A stretch of DNA of 64,000 nt from Tectiglobus diatomicola (GCA_039583345.1 JAZDSJ010000012.1:62001-126000), one strand, 5' to 3'. Counted from the first letter of the stretch, positions 50,227-61,187 are shown. The notes: generated by a model from the sequence alone, not told the origin. Translations and numbers: made by a program.

Positions 50227-52083
50227 CGTTATATTACCAACCAATAAAAATAAACTTAGTATACTTATACTCTAATTGGAGAGGATGCAATCTATTTGCA
50301 ATTCAGATTACCTGAGCTTTTTAAGTTATAAAATCTATAAAAGGCAATAGGATTAATAAGACAACTCAAAGTTATTTCCTAACACTTGTAAGGTCGAAAA
50401 ATCTTAACCAACTCAATAAGTGAAAGATAAGATGTTCATTCTTATATGCTTGATCTTCTTAAACTAAACTATCTTTAATCAAAAAAGAGATTTAATTCTT
50501 AGCTCATGCAAGCCTGGTAGCTATTTTTTTATGCAAATTTGAAACACTTAAGCATTGTTTCTCTCCGTCCAATATATTTTTATTACATATGCTAAATAGT
50601 TACAATTTGACCTTGGTAGACCAGGATTATGGTAGCCCACAATGCTATGCCACCCCACCATGGCGGGCCTTCCACAAAGACCCACATTCTAGTTACTATT
50701 CATACGACATGTAATAACATTTTCCCAATTAAAAGCTTACAACCTTCGTGAAGTTTTTATTAATCTCATCAATGTATAGGTATCCCTGTTTCAAATTGCC
50801 GAGATATTATTAGGAATATTTCTTATAACTATACACTCAATACAGTTTTAACACCGGAATTCGTAGTAGCTAATGATAGATACTTGGATAATGGGATTAA
50901 TGCGAGTGTTCAACACATATACCGAATCATAGATGTGCTTAAGTAGACAGTTTTCGATCACAATTATTGTACATACTTGATTTACTACTTTAATTAAAAG
51001 CGATTTATTTACAATCCGAAGACTTCACTATTTACTTTAAAATAAATTAAAGATGCACTTACTTGCATTAATTCTGCGCAACATTTCACCACATCAATTA
51101 TTGTAATTTATTACGTCCTCGAAAGCATATCAGTTTTGACAGGTTTTAAATGTCCAAAAACATTTGCAAATAAATATAGTATATGAAATAATTTTACAGC
51201 GTGGAAGCTGCCATGAATATAAACAATGTCTCTGAGATTTAATATCCTTATGTAGATGTTGGTGGCTTTGAAAGACCTATTGATTTGTTATTAGCTGTGG
51301 CTTATATAACTCGTCTCTATCTGGCAGCCATTTATCTCGCGATAACCGCTCGGCCTACGTATATCAAGTCTCGTAAATAATAACTACAGCTAGAGGCTTT
51401 ACACAATAATAGTAACCGTCGAGCAATAGCCCGTTTAGTGCCTATTTTCGCGTTTATAATGGTTAAGTGGGATACGTAATGTTGCCTTCTAGCTGATAGC
51501 TCGTGATATGATATGCTTCAAGTTACTGCTTGTCAGAATCCGAAGATTAATCGATGCTTACTAATTTCCATTGTGTTGCAAATACATTTATATTGTTAGA
51601 AGCATATACAAAAAATCATCAACGAAGTTTGCCGTATCTTAATAAGGTCAAAAAATATACAGCTATATAAAGTAAAGACATACGTACTCACCTTAAATAT
51701 CTAGAAATATCTAGTTAGCCAAATTTCTGATATTGGACCAGTTAGACTAATACCTTTAAGACTAACTATACTCTAGAAAAAATGCCGACAGTTATCGCTA
51801 ATCCACTAACAATGACCTTAGTAACTTTTCTACTCTCATACCAAATGAATTATCACTTGAACAAGAGAACAGGATGACAAAACTGAATAAAAGAAGTAAT
51901 GATAAATACTTTACATTAAACCTTATAATGAATAAATAGATTATAAAAAATCAAATTATCAATGAAAATAATAGAAGTTAATGTATCGTTTATTGATGTC
52001 AAGCGTTACTAAATTTATAATTTAGGCAATCGTAATAAGCCATATATCTTTACTGCAGTTTCCAATTAAGTCAGATTGATGTA
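50227..52083. other. Longest gene desert (about 1.86 kb)
   Basis: AT-rich throughout except around 50600-50690, where base composition rises and a 31-codon frame is found on the minus strand (listed next). A second, slightly GC-richer patch at about 51290-51480 has no recognised content. Confidence 0.5.
50592..50687 (-). CDS. Possible 31-residue Trp-rich membrane micro-protein
   Basis: ATG at 50687 to TAG at 50592 encodes 31 residues that start MWVFVEGPPWWGGIAL and end QIVTI. A single hydrophobic helix (about 12-25) follows a Pro-Trp-Trp turn. Its G+C is near one half in the middle of DNA close to one quarter. No good Shine-Dalgarno is seen. I do not recognise the family; the size and shape recall small accessory subunits of respiratory membrane complexes, but that is only resemblance. 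It could instead be a structured RNA, since GGCATAGC and GCTACC are partly complementary. Confidence 0.35.
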   Translation of the reverse strand: MWVFVEGPPWWGGIALWATIILVYQGQIVTI

Positions 52084-52845
52084 ATGTCGAAAAAAAGTTC
52101 CGGACTTTCCACAGCTGAGATATTTGATGATTTAATTAGGGCAACCTTTTCTTGCACATTAGTAGTAATTATAATCCTATTATCGTTAATAGTTTCTTCT
52201 ATTACGATGAAATTATCGTTCTTTACGTCAAATGATTTAATAGATAATACGAGTGAAAAGTCTTCGGTTACAATCTGGACAAGTCTTTTGATTTACCAGA
52301 TTACTATAATCGCCTTAATTATGTTTCATTTACGAACAACGTCTACCGAGATAGTTGATTTTAAATCAAATTCTAGCCGAGTACGAAACTCGCTTTATAA
52401 GAATATGTATCTACTTCTAATTACGATAAGTATAACAATTTCCTTTACATCGTTAATATCTGTGCTATTTCCCAAGCAGTTTCAATATGATCTTCATCAA
52501 TTCCATAAATTATTAAAAGATGCATCTTTAGTTCCAATCTTTTTAGCCGTTGCTATAGGCGCGCCCATATCGGAAGAGTTATTGTTTCGCAGGTATCTAT
52601 TTAAGAACTTATCGGAAACTCGACTGGGCTTTAGTGGTGCAGCTATAATATCTACAACGGGATGGACTATGCTGCACTCTAGTTATTCATCGAGTGGCAT
52701 GGTAAAAATATTCTTCGCCGGCTTAATGTTATCCTGGTTGTTTCATAAAACAATGAAATTATTCATGCCTGTTATTTTTCATGCCGTATATAATATAATT
52801 AGTTTAACATATTTACTGTTTACACAAAGATTACCTTCTATTTAA
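52084..52845 (+). CDS. CPBP family intramembrane metalloprotease
   Basis: A 253-residue protein with about six hydrophobic helices. The CPBP/Abi motifs are complete: Glu164-Glu165 and Arg169 in SEELLFRRYLF, His198 in TMLHSS, and His233 in VIFHAVYN. The family includes CAAX-prenyl endopeptidase relatives and bacteriocin-immunity proteins; its role here is unknown. It ends 73 bases before the thyA start on the same strand. Confidence 0.88.
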   Translation: MSKKSSGLSTAEIFDDLIRATFSCTLVVIIILLSLIVSSITMKLSFFTSNDLIDNTSEKSSVTIWTSLLIYQITIIALIMFHLRTTSTEIVDFKSNSSRVRNSLYKNMYLLLITISITISFTSLISVLFPKQFQYDLHQFHKLLKDASLVPIFLAVAIGAPISEELLFRRYLFKNLSETRLGFSGAAIISTTGWTMLHSSYSSSGMVKIFFAGLMLSWLFHKTMKLFMPVIFHAVYNIISLTYLLFTQRLPSI

Positions 52846-52918
52846 TAACGAAGATTTTGGGGCCAAAAGTTTTTGCTGTTTGTTACACTTTTCTTACAGC
52901 ATGTGTGGGAGACGAAGG

Positions 52919-53713
52919 ATGCAACAGTATCTTGATCTTATGTACCATGTTCGAAATTATGGAACGTGCAGGACAGATCGTACAGGAATAGGTACACTTA
53001 GCTCATTTGGATACCAAATGCGGTTCAACTTGAACAATGGCTTTCCATGCATTACAACTAAAAAGCTACATATAAAATCAGTTATTCATGAACTCTTATG
53101 GTTTTTAAAAGGTGACACCAACATATCATATCTTGTAACTAATGGTGTTTCCATCTGGAACCAATGGGCAGATGAGAATGGTGATCTTGGTCCCGTTTAT
53201 GGATATCAATGGCGCTCTTGGCCGGCCAGCGACAGTTCAACTATCGATCAAATTGCTAAAGCAATCGATTTATTACGTGAAACACCTGATAGTCGCCGTA
53301 TTATAGTAACTGCATGGAATCCAGCTGATTTACCAAAAATGAAATTAGCGCCTTGCCATTGCCTTTTTCAATTCTACGTTTCAGAAGGTAGACTGTCTTG
53401 CCAGCTCTATCAGAGATCTGCTGATATATTTCTTGGTGTACCTTTCAATATAGCTAGCTATGCATTGTTGACGATGATGATTGCGCAAGTCACAAACTTG
53501 AAACTAGGTGAGTTTATTCATACACTCGGAGACGCTCATCTCTATCTTACTCATCTCGATCAAGCCGACACACAACTTGGGCGAGAGCCTAAAATGATGC
53601 CAGTTATGGAACTTAATCCCAATGTGCAAAGCGTTTTCGACTTTGTATACGAAGATTTCATATTAAAGGACTACTATCCACATCCACATATTAAAGCACC
53701 AGTAGCGGTCTAA
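52919..53713 (+). CDS. thyA: Thymidylate synthase
   Basis: Makes dTMP from dUMP using methylene-THF. The start is the ATG at 52919, with GGGAG 6 bases upstream; this gives 264 residues, the length of E. coli ThyA, and puts the catalytic cysteine at Cys146 (LAPCHCLFQF). Other motifs are RTDRTGIGTLS, ELLWFLKGDTN, YQRSADIFLGVPFNIASYA and HPHIKAPVAV at the C-terminus. The next gene, glmM, is convergent and overlaps by 4 bases. No folA (dihydrofolate reductase) follows, unlike in many genomes. Confidence 0.97.
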   Translation: MQQYLDLMYHVRNYGTCRTDRTGIGTLSSFGYQMRFNLNNGFPCITTKKLHIKSVIHELLWFLKGDTNISYLVTNGVSIWNQWADENGDLGPVYGYQWRSWPASDSSTIDQIAKAIDLLRETPDSRRIIVTAWNPADLPKMKLAPCHCLFQFYVSEGRLSCQLYQRSADIFLGVPFNIASYALLTMMIAQVTNLKLGEFIHTLGDAHLYLTHLDQADTQLGREPKMMPVMELNPNVQSVFDFVYEDFILKDYYPHPHIKAPVAV

Positions 53714-55062
53714 GATTTCACGGCACTTTTCACTGCTTCAACTATGTTGCTCACAACATCGAATACAAGTTCTTTATCATCACCTTCACCCATCACGCGG
53801 ATTACCGATTCTGTTCCGGATGGTCGAATAACCAAACGGCCTGTATCACCTAGTCTAGCCTTACCTGCATCAATAGCCTTCTTTACGTTAGCAGCAGAAA
53901 GGGGTTTACCTGATCCATAACTTATATTCTCTAGTATCTGCGGTAATGGTTCAAAACGACGGCAAACTTTACTTACCGGATTTCCTGTGGATACGACTAC
54001 TGCTAGTATTTGCAAAGCAGATATTAAGCCATCCCCTGTTGTTGTGAAATCTGATAATATTATATGTCCAGACTGTTCACCACCAATATTGAAACCGTGC
54101 TTACGCATATGCTCTACAACATATCGATCGCCGACCGGAGTTCTTGTAAGGCCTAAGCCGATGTCTTTGAGATAACGCTCTAGACCGAGATTAGACATCA
54201 CTGTTGCAACAACACCATCTGCTACCAAACGACCTCGACTATGCCAGCTTTCTGCGATCACTGCCATAAGTTGATCTCCGTTTACGATAGTACCGTGTTC
54301 ATCTACTATAACAACTCGGTCAGCATCACCGTCTAACGCAATACCAATGTCTGCCCGAACCTCATTGACTTTTTTAATCAGCGCCTCTGGTGCTGTAGAG
54401 CCGCAGTTTAGATTGATATTATGTCCGTTTGGTTCAACACCAATTTTTATAACCTCAGCACCTAGCTCCCACAACGCGTTTGGTGCAACGCTATATGCTG
54501 CTCCGTTGGCACAATCAATGACAATTCGCAAACCATCTAGACGTAGATTACGAGGTAATGTTCGCTTAGCAAATTCAATATAACGCTCTTGTGCACTTTC
54601 CACGCGAGTAGCTCGCCCTATATCATCAGCAGTAGTTAAAAGATCAGACACGGGTCCATCTATCATACGCTCTATTTCCATTTCTGTCTCATCAGAAAAT
54701 TTATAGCCACTGCTATTAAAAAGTTTTATTCCATTATCTTCAAATGGGTTATGGGATGCTGAGATCATTACGCCAATATCGGCGCGTAATGAGCGTGTCA
54801 ACATTGCAACAGCCGGGGTCGGCATCGGCCCTAATAAAAAAACATCACATCCGACTGCAGTAAACCCTGACATAAGCGCAGATTCAATCATATATCCTGA
54901 CAGGCGAGTATCTTTTCCAATCACAACGCGGTGGCGATCTGTATGGCTATTTGACAAAATTCTGCCGGTAGCCATACCTACTTTAAGTGCCATTTCCGAT
55001 GACATTGGGTGCGTGTTTGCAGGTCCACGAATTCCGTCTGTTCCAAAATATTTACGTGCCAT
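53710..55062 (-). CDS. glmM: Phosphoglucosamine mutase
   Basis: A 450-residue enzyme converting glucosamine-6-phosphate to glucosamine-1-phosphate for peptidoglycan and lipid A. It has an N-terminal GTDGIRG, the phospho-serine Ser103 in ISASHNPFEDNGIKLF, and the metal loop LDGDADR. The sugar-binding GGEQSGHI and phosphate-binding RPSGTESVIRVMGEG are also present. Complete. In relatives it follows ftsH or folP; neither is here. Confidence 0.97.
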   Translation of the reverse strand: MARKYFGTDGIRGPANTHPMSSEMALKVGMATGRILSNSHTDRHRVVIGKDTRLSGYMIESALMSGFTAVGCDVFLLGPMPTPAVAMLTRSLRADIGVMISASHNPFEDNGIKLFNSSGYKFSDETEMEIERMIDGPVSDLLTTADDIGRATRVESAQERYIEFAKRTLPRNLRLDGLRIVIDCANGAAYSVAPNALWELGAEVIKIGVEPNGHNINLNCGSTAPEALIKKVNEVRADIGIALDGDADRVVIVDEHGTIVNGDQLMAVIAESWHSRGRLVADGVVATVMSNLGLERYLKDIGLGLTRTPVGDRYVVEHMRKHGFNIGGEQSGHIILSDFTTTGDGLISALQILAVVVSTGNPVSKVCRRFEPLPQILENISYGSGKPLSAANVKKAIDAGKARLGDTGRLVIRPSGTESVIRVMGEGDDKELVFDVVSNIVEAVKSAVKS

Positions 55063-55988
55063 TTATTTTTTCCCTAAATATCTAATGCTGCGTTAAAATT
55101 TTAGAAATTTAATATTTGAAATCATCCGACGACAGAACATAATCCAAAACTTTCAAGCTACGGAGATGTAATTCAAATTACTGAAGTAGCATGAAGCTGT
55201 CGTATACATATTTGTTTCAATGAGTATTCTCTAAAAAAGTTTTATCGCAAGTAAAGTCAGCTTCTTTTATAAATAATATCTCTAAACATTTGTATGCCTA
55301 GCATGCTTAGTTAAGACTTTTAAATCTAGAGAGCGCGAGAAGTAAAAAGTTTTTAATTTAAATCTACTATTACATCGACAGCCTTTGAGTTTAGAATCAA
55401 ATATAGACGCAAAAATTTGTATGATGTTATCTTAAGATATTTCATAATTAACTAAATTAATTTAAATTTTTACTTCTATTTGATATAATAATAATATCTT
55501 ATATATAACAAAGTTATCTATATTTACTTGATTTAATATTGAAATCTAAAATACCTTTAGATAACACTAAATAATTAAATGCCCAGGTTGTGTGATAATA
55601 TGCATGTTTAGATTTAAACCAAAAAGTAATTAAATCTTAAAAGCCAAACACGTATATATAGTTGTGTTAATCATTAAGTTAAAAGCCTATTTTACTGCAG
55701 TAAGTTATATACACAGAATTGACAATTCACAACTTAGCGTTATAACCTGCTAATAAAACTTAGAGGACTATATCTCAATTTTTTTGAAATTATATTTTAC
55801 TTACAGATTAATTAAAGTCAGGCTGCATTTATGTTCGAAACTATTAATATTATAATACATTTTTGCTTAACACCTCTAATAAAAAAATTACCTAAGCCAC
55901 AAGTTTTAATATTTTTCGCGAATTGAGAAATAACAAATTTTAGTACAACCCAATTACCAACTTAGTGATATTGGATATTACAAAATAA
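55063..55988. other. Gene-free spacer (about 930 bases)
   Basis: Very AT-rich divergent region between glmM and the H-NS-like gene; no gene or repeat recognised. Confidence 0.5.
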
Positions 55989-56342
55989 ATGTTAGCAACA
56001 TTCAAAACGAAAGATGATATAGTGCGTCAAATTAATCTAGAAAAAATGTCACTTAAAGATCTACTCGAACTAGAGATAAAAGTGCAATTAGCGATTGAAA
56101 CTGCCAAGGACACTCAGCGCATTGAGCTAAAGCAAAGGATTGAAGAAATAGCTTCTGACTCAGGGTTTTCAATTGAGGAGTTGTTTTCCCATGGACGTCC
56201 TTCATTAAAGGGAAGAACAGTTGCTCCAAAATATATTAATCCAGATAACCGTTCAGAAACTTGGACTGGGCGTGGACGCAAACCTAAGTGGCTAGTAGCT
56301 AAACTTGAAAACGGTGCGGCTATCGAAGAATTTGCTATATAA
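55989..56342 (+). CDS. H-NS-like nucleoid protein
   Basis: A 117-residue protein. The N-terminal coiled-coil oligomerisation region (about 8-55, rich in Leu, Glu and Lys) is followed by a linker. The C-terminal H-NS DNA-binding domain has KYINPDNRSETWTGRGRKPK, then WLVAKLENG. H-NS proteins bind AT-rich DNA and silence genes. The motif TWTGRGRKP is complete, so it should bind DNA. Isolated between two AT-rich deserts. Confidence 0.92.
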   Translation: MLATFKTKDDIVRQINLEKMSLKDLLELEIKVQLAIETAKDTQRIELKQRIEEIASDSGFSIEELFSHGRPSLKGRTVAPKYINPDNRSETWTGRGRKPKWLVAKLENGAAIEEFAI

Positions 56343-57084
56343 ATCAATAGCACATACTTGCATGAGATTTAAGATCTATTGGTGTTATATTAACTAAATA
56401 ACAGTTTTCAAGACCTAATATCTTTAGAATGCAGGCTCGCTTCACAATATAATTCTATAACTGATCATGTAAATTTGGCTTTTAATAAGCAAGTATTGCC
56501 GTGATTAAACCATAAGACTTTAAGAAAGTTACAAAAGTATCATACTACGAATTTTTCTATTGCTTTTTTACGGTATTGTAAAAATTTATTTTAATTATTG
56601 CATTGTTGTACGACCTTAAGGTGCTCACATATGAAATTAATATTCATAAATTTTTTAGAACCTATAAACTTTATTTTGACAAATTTAAGTGTATTTGGAA
56701 TTATGAACTAATTTATGCAGTTATACTTATTTTAGGTCATTATCCGATCCCATAAAAAATCTTCTTTAATGACTATTACTGTAATAACGAATTTAGTTTT
56801 CAACTTTCACTATATATCTGCTCCTTTAATCTAATATTGCGGGTCTAACCTATATAATTTATGATATTTTTAACTTTAGAATCAGTACTAAGATCAGCTA
56901 TAAGGTATTACTTATACAGAAAGTCAACAAATCATTTAGGCTTGAAGGAAAATCAAACTTAATACTTATGAAACTTTATTGTGAATCATAATATTAAAAA
57001 TTAGAATAAAAAATAATCTAAAAAGTCAAATATTTTCAGAGTTAATTGAATTTGAAAAAAACTTATTACATTTAAGAGCCAGAC
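56343..57084. other. Gene-free spacer (about 740 bases)
   Basis: Extremely AT-rich; no reading frame, RNA or repeat recognised. Presumably holds the leuD promoter. Confidence 0.5.
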
Positions 57085-57690
57085 ATGAGAAAATTTACTA
57101 CGCTCACAGGAATTGCTGTACCTTTAAACATAATTAATGTCGATACAGATATGATTATTCCTAAAGTCTATCTTAAAACGGTTAAACGGACTGGGCTTGG
57201 AAAGGCACTATTCGCCGAAATGAGGTATGATGAAAATCAAGCTGAGGTATCTGATTTCATCCTAAATAAGCCAAAATATCGCAATGCCAAAATTATAGTT
57301 GCTGGAGATAATTTTGGTTGCGGATCAAGTCGTGAGCACGCACCTTGGGCATTGTTAGACTTTGGCATTCGCGCTATAATTGCCCCTTCTTTTGCAGACA
57401 TTTTTTATAATAACGCCTTTAAGAATGGTATTCTTCCTATCTGCATTTCAAAGCAACGTGTTCACGCTTTATTTGATACATTAACTCATAACGACGACAC
57501 TAAGATTACTATTGATCTTAATCAGCAAACATTGAAATCTCCTGATGGTATCACAGACAAATTCGAGATTGATTTACATAGAAAAAAATGCCTTCTTGAC
57601 GGTTTAGATGATATCGATATAACGATGGCAAAAAAGAATGACATAGATAGCTATGAAGCTCGAACGAGATTGATAAAACCTTGGGTATAA
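57085..57690 (+). CDS. leuD: 3-isopropylmalate dehydratase small subunit
   Basis: A 201-residue swivelling subunit of isopropylmalate isomerase (leucine synthesis). Family segments are NVDTDMIIPKVYLKTVKR, GDNFGCGSSREHAPWALLDFG, and SFADIFYNNAFKNGILPI. It works with LeuC, which is not in the window. leuB, usually adjacent in alphaproteobacteria, is not next to it; the following 379 bases are gene-free. Confidence 0.96.
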   Translation: MRKFTTLTGIAVPLNIINVDTDMIIPKVYLKTVKRTGLGKALFAEMRYDENQAEVSDFILNKPKYRNAKIIVAGDNFGCGSSREHAPWALLDFGIRAIIAPSFADIFYNNAFKNGILPICISKQRVHALFDTLTHNDDTKITIDLNQQTLKSPDGITDKFEIDLHRKKCLLDGLDDIDITMAKKNDIDSYEARTRLIKPWV

Positions 57691-58069
57691 TGTATGCACT
57701 CAAAATTTAAAAAATCGTCGTACCGACAAATACTTTTAGTAATCCATTTACAGTTAATTTCAATTCTCATCTAAATTGACACGAATACTGAACAATCAAT
57801 AAAGGTTATTTGTTGCAATATACTTTTCTTTAATTCTAAATTGTCAGCTTAAACTTTTGAAATTTATGACATGTTGCATAGAGATAATTCTTAAAATATC
57901 AAACTATTTATAGAAAAATTTATTGTACTTTTACATTACACATTACTTTTAGACTAAAAATATAAGCAATTTTGTCACAAGTATACAGTAATTTACCTTA
58001 CATTATAGGCACGTTACTTATATCTCATCTCAATGCTCATCATGAACAGAATTGTAGAGAAATATAAAA
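57691..58069. other. Gene-free convergent spacer
   Basis: AT-rich, between the leuD and glpX stops. No terminator with a clear stem and T run is seen. Confidence 0.45.
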
Positions 58070-59035
58070 CTATGTAATCACCATTTTGTCATCAATGTTT
58101 TTAAAAACTGTCTTTACTCTTCTTAATGTACCAGTATTAGACCTCATTATTACAGTTTCTGTCTCTGTTAAATCGCGACGAAACTTAACACCATTTAGAA
58201 ATGAGCCGCCCGTTACTCCAGTTGCTGAAAAAATCACATCGCCGAAGGCCATTTCATTCACACCATATTTTCTTTTAATGTCAGCCCCCATGTTCTCTGC
58301 TCTACTTTGTTCATCTTCATTACACGGTAAAAGACGACATTGCATCTGACCGCCAGTACATCGTAATGCGGCGGCTGCAAGAACCCCTTCAGGCGCACCT
58401 CCTGAGCCCAAATAGATATCTACATTAGTTTGTATTGGATCAGTTGTCCAGATAACGCCAGCTATATCACCATCGGAAATCAACTGAACAGAAGCGCCAA
58501 CTTCACGAACTTTAGAAATTAATTGGGCATGACGAGGACGATTTAGTATACATGCTGTAATCTCATTAACTGGTACACCCTTTTCTTTTGCTACTGCTTT
58601 AATATTATCTTGCGGTGTCGCGTCAAGATCGATAGTGCCAGCTGGAAAGCCAGGACCTATAGCTATTTTTTCCATATAGATGTCGGGTGCGTGCAGAAAA
58701 CCACCAGATTCAGCTATCGCTATAACAGCAAATGCATTTGGCATATTATTAGCGCAAATGGATGTGCCTTCCAACGGATCAACTGCAATATCGACTGCAG
58801 GCCCACGACCAGTACCAACCTTCTCACCAATGTAAAGCATTGGTGCTTTATCCATTTCACCTTCACCAATTACAACAGTACCATCTATATTAATATAGCT
58901 GAGTTCTTTTCTCATTGCATCAGTAGCTGCTTTATCAGCAGCTTTTACATTTCCACGTCCACGGTGTCTTGCTGCTGCAATAGCTGCTACCTCTGTAACT
59001 CTTCCAATTTCCAGAACTAGTGTTCGGTCTAACAT
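58070..59035 (-). CDS. glpX: Fructose-1,6-bisphosphatase class II
   Basis: A 321-residue metal-dependent phosphatase of gluconeogenesis. Motifs are GEGEMDKAPMLYIGE, VDPLEGTSICANNM and the sugar-phosphate region GSGGAPEGVLAAAALRC. FSATGVTGG near the end is also typical. With pckA in the same window, the gluconeogenic route is kept. Intact. Confidence 0.96.
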   Translation of the reverse strand: MLDRTLVLEIGRVTEVAAIAAARHRGRGNVKAADKAATDAMRKELSYINIDGTVVIGEGEMDKAPMLYIGEKVGTGRGPAVDIAVDPLEGTSICANNMPNAFAVIAIAESGGFLHAPDIYMEKIAIGPGFPAGTIDLDATPQDNIKAVAKEKGVPVNEITACILNRPRHAQLISKVREVGASVQLISDGDIAGVIWTTDPIQTNVDIYLGSGGAPEGVLAAAALRCTGGQMQCRLLPCNEDEQSRAENMGADIKRKYGVNEMAFGDVIFSATGVTGGSFLNGVKFRRDLTETETVIMRSNTGTLRRVKTVFKNIDDKMVIT

Positions 59036-59521
59036 GGATTCCTCTCGGGTTTCATTTTAAGATTTGGAAAGTTGCAGCAATGAACGACACAAACCTTTAG
59101 TTTATGATATTAGATTGGACTAAGTGCTTACGAAGCCGTATTAAGATTGAACTGACGATATTAACCATTTAAATGGTTGATTGACGTAGAATCTACAACA
59201 AACAGTATTTTCAATTATAAAACGCCATGCAGCACTATGATACATAGTCTAACCTATGGCAAGCAATCTGTGTTATCTATTTTTTGCAGTTCGCTCTAAC
59301 TTTTGACAGTGCTTTTAATGTCTTACAGCAGCTGCATCAGCCAAGGCTTTAAAGATCTTTATACTATATAATCTATAGATGTCGATTTCTGCAAGTCACG
59401 TCTCATATTGCAAACTGTTTGCTCGTTTTTTAATTAGCATATTAATGTACCTGGTGAGTGCAGCACAATTTTAAAATTCTAAAGGTTAGTTGATAAATGA
59501 TTTTCCGATGGAGAATACTAA
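59036..59521. other. Gene-free spacer
   Basis: AT-rich, between glpX and the amidase gene (both minus). No hom gene, which often precedes glpX in relatives, and nothing else recognised. Confidence 0.45.
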
Positions 59522-60868
59522 TTACATTGGTAGCCGTTTAACATCGGAGAAATATCCGTCAACAGCACGCACGATAGAATTGGAAACTTTCCTTCTCCAT
59601 TCCTCAGACTCCAAACGGTGAGCGTCCCTACGATTTGAAATGTAAGCGAGTTCAATCAATACGGCTGGCATCGTTGCAGTCTTAAGAACTTTAAAAGCAG
59701 CTGTTTGATGGGGCCATTTTCGCATATCAGTAGCAGTGCCCATATGGTGAACAACTATCTCGGTAAATTTATTGGTTTGAAATTGTGTTGCCTCAACATC
59801 ACGTAACGCAAGATCTTCAAGAATAGTATGTAGCGTGTTCGCACCTGGCGAAAGTTGAGAGTTTCGGAGAGCCTCACGTTCCCTAAATGTTAACAGGTCA
59901 TTTTTAAGTCCTTTTTTCTGAGTAGATCTTTTCAAGGCTTTCGCAACATTCGCGCGTAGCGAATAAATAGTAGCTCCACTTGCCTTAGAACGTGCGTAAT
60001 CTGCGTGAACTGAAATAAATAAGGATGCTCTATGACGCTCCGCGAATTTTCTCCGCTCATTTAATTTAACAAATACATCTGTGCTTCTGGTCATAAGCAC
60101 TTTATAACGCCCAGTTGCGTTTAACTGATCACGTAGTTTTAGTGCAAATGCTAAAACTACTTTTTTTTCTAAAACACCATATTTTTGTGCGCCAGGATCA
60201 TATCCTCCATGCCCAGGATCAAGAACTATAATGTGCTTATGAAAGGATGGAGGAGAAAATCTAGAAATTGTTGCCTTCTGAGGCACAGGAGGTTGCAACC
60301 TTTGTCTGCCGCGATCAAATCTAAAATCAATTTTATTACGCGATACAAGAAATTTCTTACGTATCTTTGTAGGTACGAGATCAAGAACTAGCTGAGCACC
60401 TCTTCCATTATCTGAATGCGATATAGATGCGTTTTCTACAATGACTGGTGCTGCTACGCTTATAATAATACGGTTTTTATTATGTCCCGATTCACCGCCT
60501 CTTATATCTGTTATTAAAAACTCTTTTTTAGAATGTGATGATTTTTTTATTTCTGGGTAACTCATACGCATGGAGGGAAGCTGAATTACGACGCGATTTG
60601 GATTAACTAAAGAAAAGACTTCAAATTTAACTTTTCGCTCGAGTTCTATAACTATACGCGACCTTTGGTATCTAGGCTTTACTAAGGAAGGTTTAGTAAA
60701 AGTTTGCAATAGCTTAGTAAGCTGACTAGCAAGTTTATCTGATGGGTTCGACATAAATTGCTGTGCGTTAGTGCTGGTGTAACCCGTCACAACTGTGAAT
60801 ATAATAATTGTGGCATTCTTTAAAAAATTTCCAACCATGAATATTGGCAAGTAATAACATGATTGCAT
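59522..60868 (-). CDS. amiC: N-acetylmuramoyl-L-alanine amidase (AmiC type)
   Basis: About 448 residues. A signal peptide (about 1-35, after a positively charged start, ending TSTNAQ) is followed by an AMIN domain (about 60-170) that targets division sites. A C-terminal Amidase_3 domain (from about 215) has zinc ligands His in LDPGHGGYDPG, Glu in YGVLEKKVVL and His in ISVHADYA, with a terminal glutamate in AVLIELAYISN. It cleaves septal peptidoglycan so daughter cells separate. ATG 60868 is preferred over GTG 60877. Confidence 0.93.
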   Translation of the reverse strand: MQSCYYLPIFMVGNFLKNATIIIFTVVTGYTSTNAQQFMSNPSDKLASQLTKLLQTFTKPSLVKPRYQRSRIVIELERKVKFEVFSLVNPNRVVIQLPSMRMSYPEIKKSSHSKKEFLITDIRGGESGHNKNRIIISVAAPVIVENASISHSDNGRGAQLVLDLVPTKIRKKFLVSRNKIDFRFDRGRQRLQPPVPQKATISRFSPPSFHKHIIVLDPGHGGYDPGAQKYGVLEKKVVLAFALKLRDQLNATGRYKVLMTRSTDVFVKLNERRKFAERHRASLFISVHADYARSKASGATIYSLRANVAKALKRSTQKKGLKNDLLTFREREALRNSQLSPGANTLHTILEDLALRDVEATQFQTNKFTEIVVHHMGTATDMRKWPHQTAAFKVLKTATMPAVLIELAYISNRRDAHRLESEEWRRKVSNSIVRAVDGYFSDVKRLPM

Positions 60869-61187
60869 ACTACGCACCCTATACCTAAAGTAAACAACTA
60901 AAACAAAGAGCCTGTTAAATCTGGAGAATAAGAAAAAGACGCAGTTTAATTGTGATATAAAAAGCGCACCATATTGCCTATCCGCGCAACCTATTGTGAA
61001 CAGCCCCCTAAGATTGATGTCATTAAAACTAACTTATCATACAGCTATAATGGTTTATAAATGATGATTAAGGTCTAAATCCAACATCTTATTAGAGTCT
61101 TTAAATAGCTATCTTATTTAATATCTAAAGAAAAGCTCAGTTCCACACTCAATCTACATCATTGATATAGTCAGCTTATTGTGCACG
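60869..61187. other. Gene-free spacer
   Basis: About 320 AT-rich bases between the repeat-protein gene and amiC, both on the minus strand. Must contain the amiC promoter; no other feature is seen. Confidence 0.45.

Noticed and set aside
51310..51370. Patch with a GCAGCCATTTATCT-type sequence that recalls the complement of the 3' part of RNase P RNA
   Set aside because: Only about 14 bases resemble it and pairing regions do not line up; a complete rnpB is already present at 47590-48003.
58610..59020. 136-codon frame antisense to glpX
   Set aside because: Translation is Cys/Ser/Asn/Phe-rich as expected from a reversed gene; glpX explains the region.
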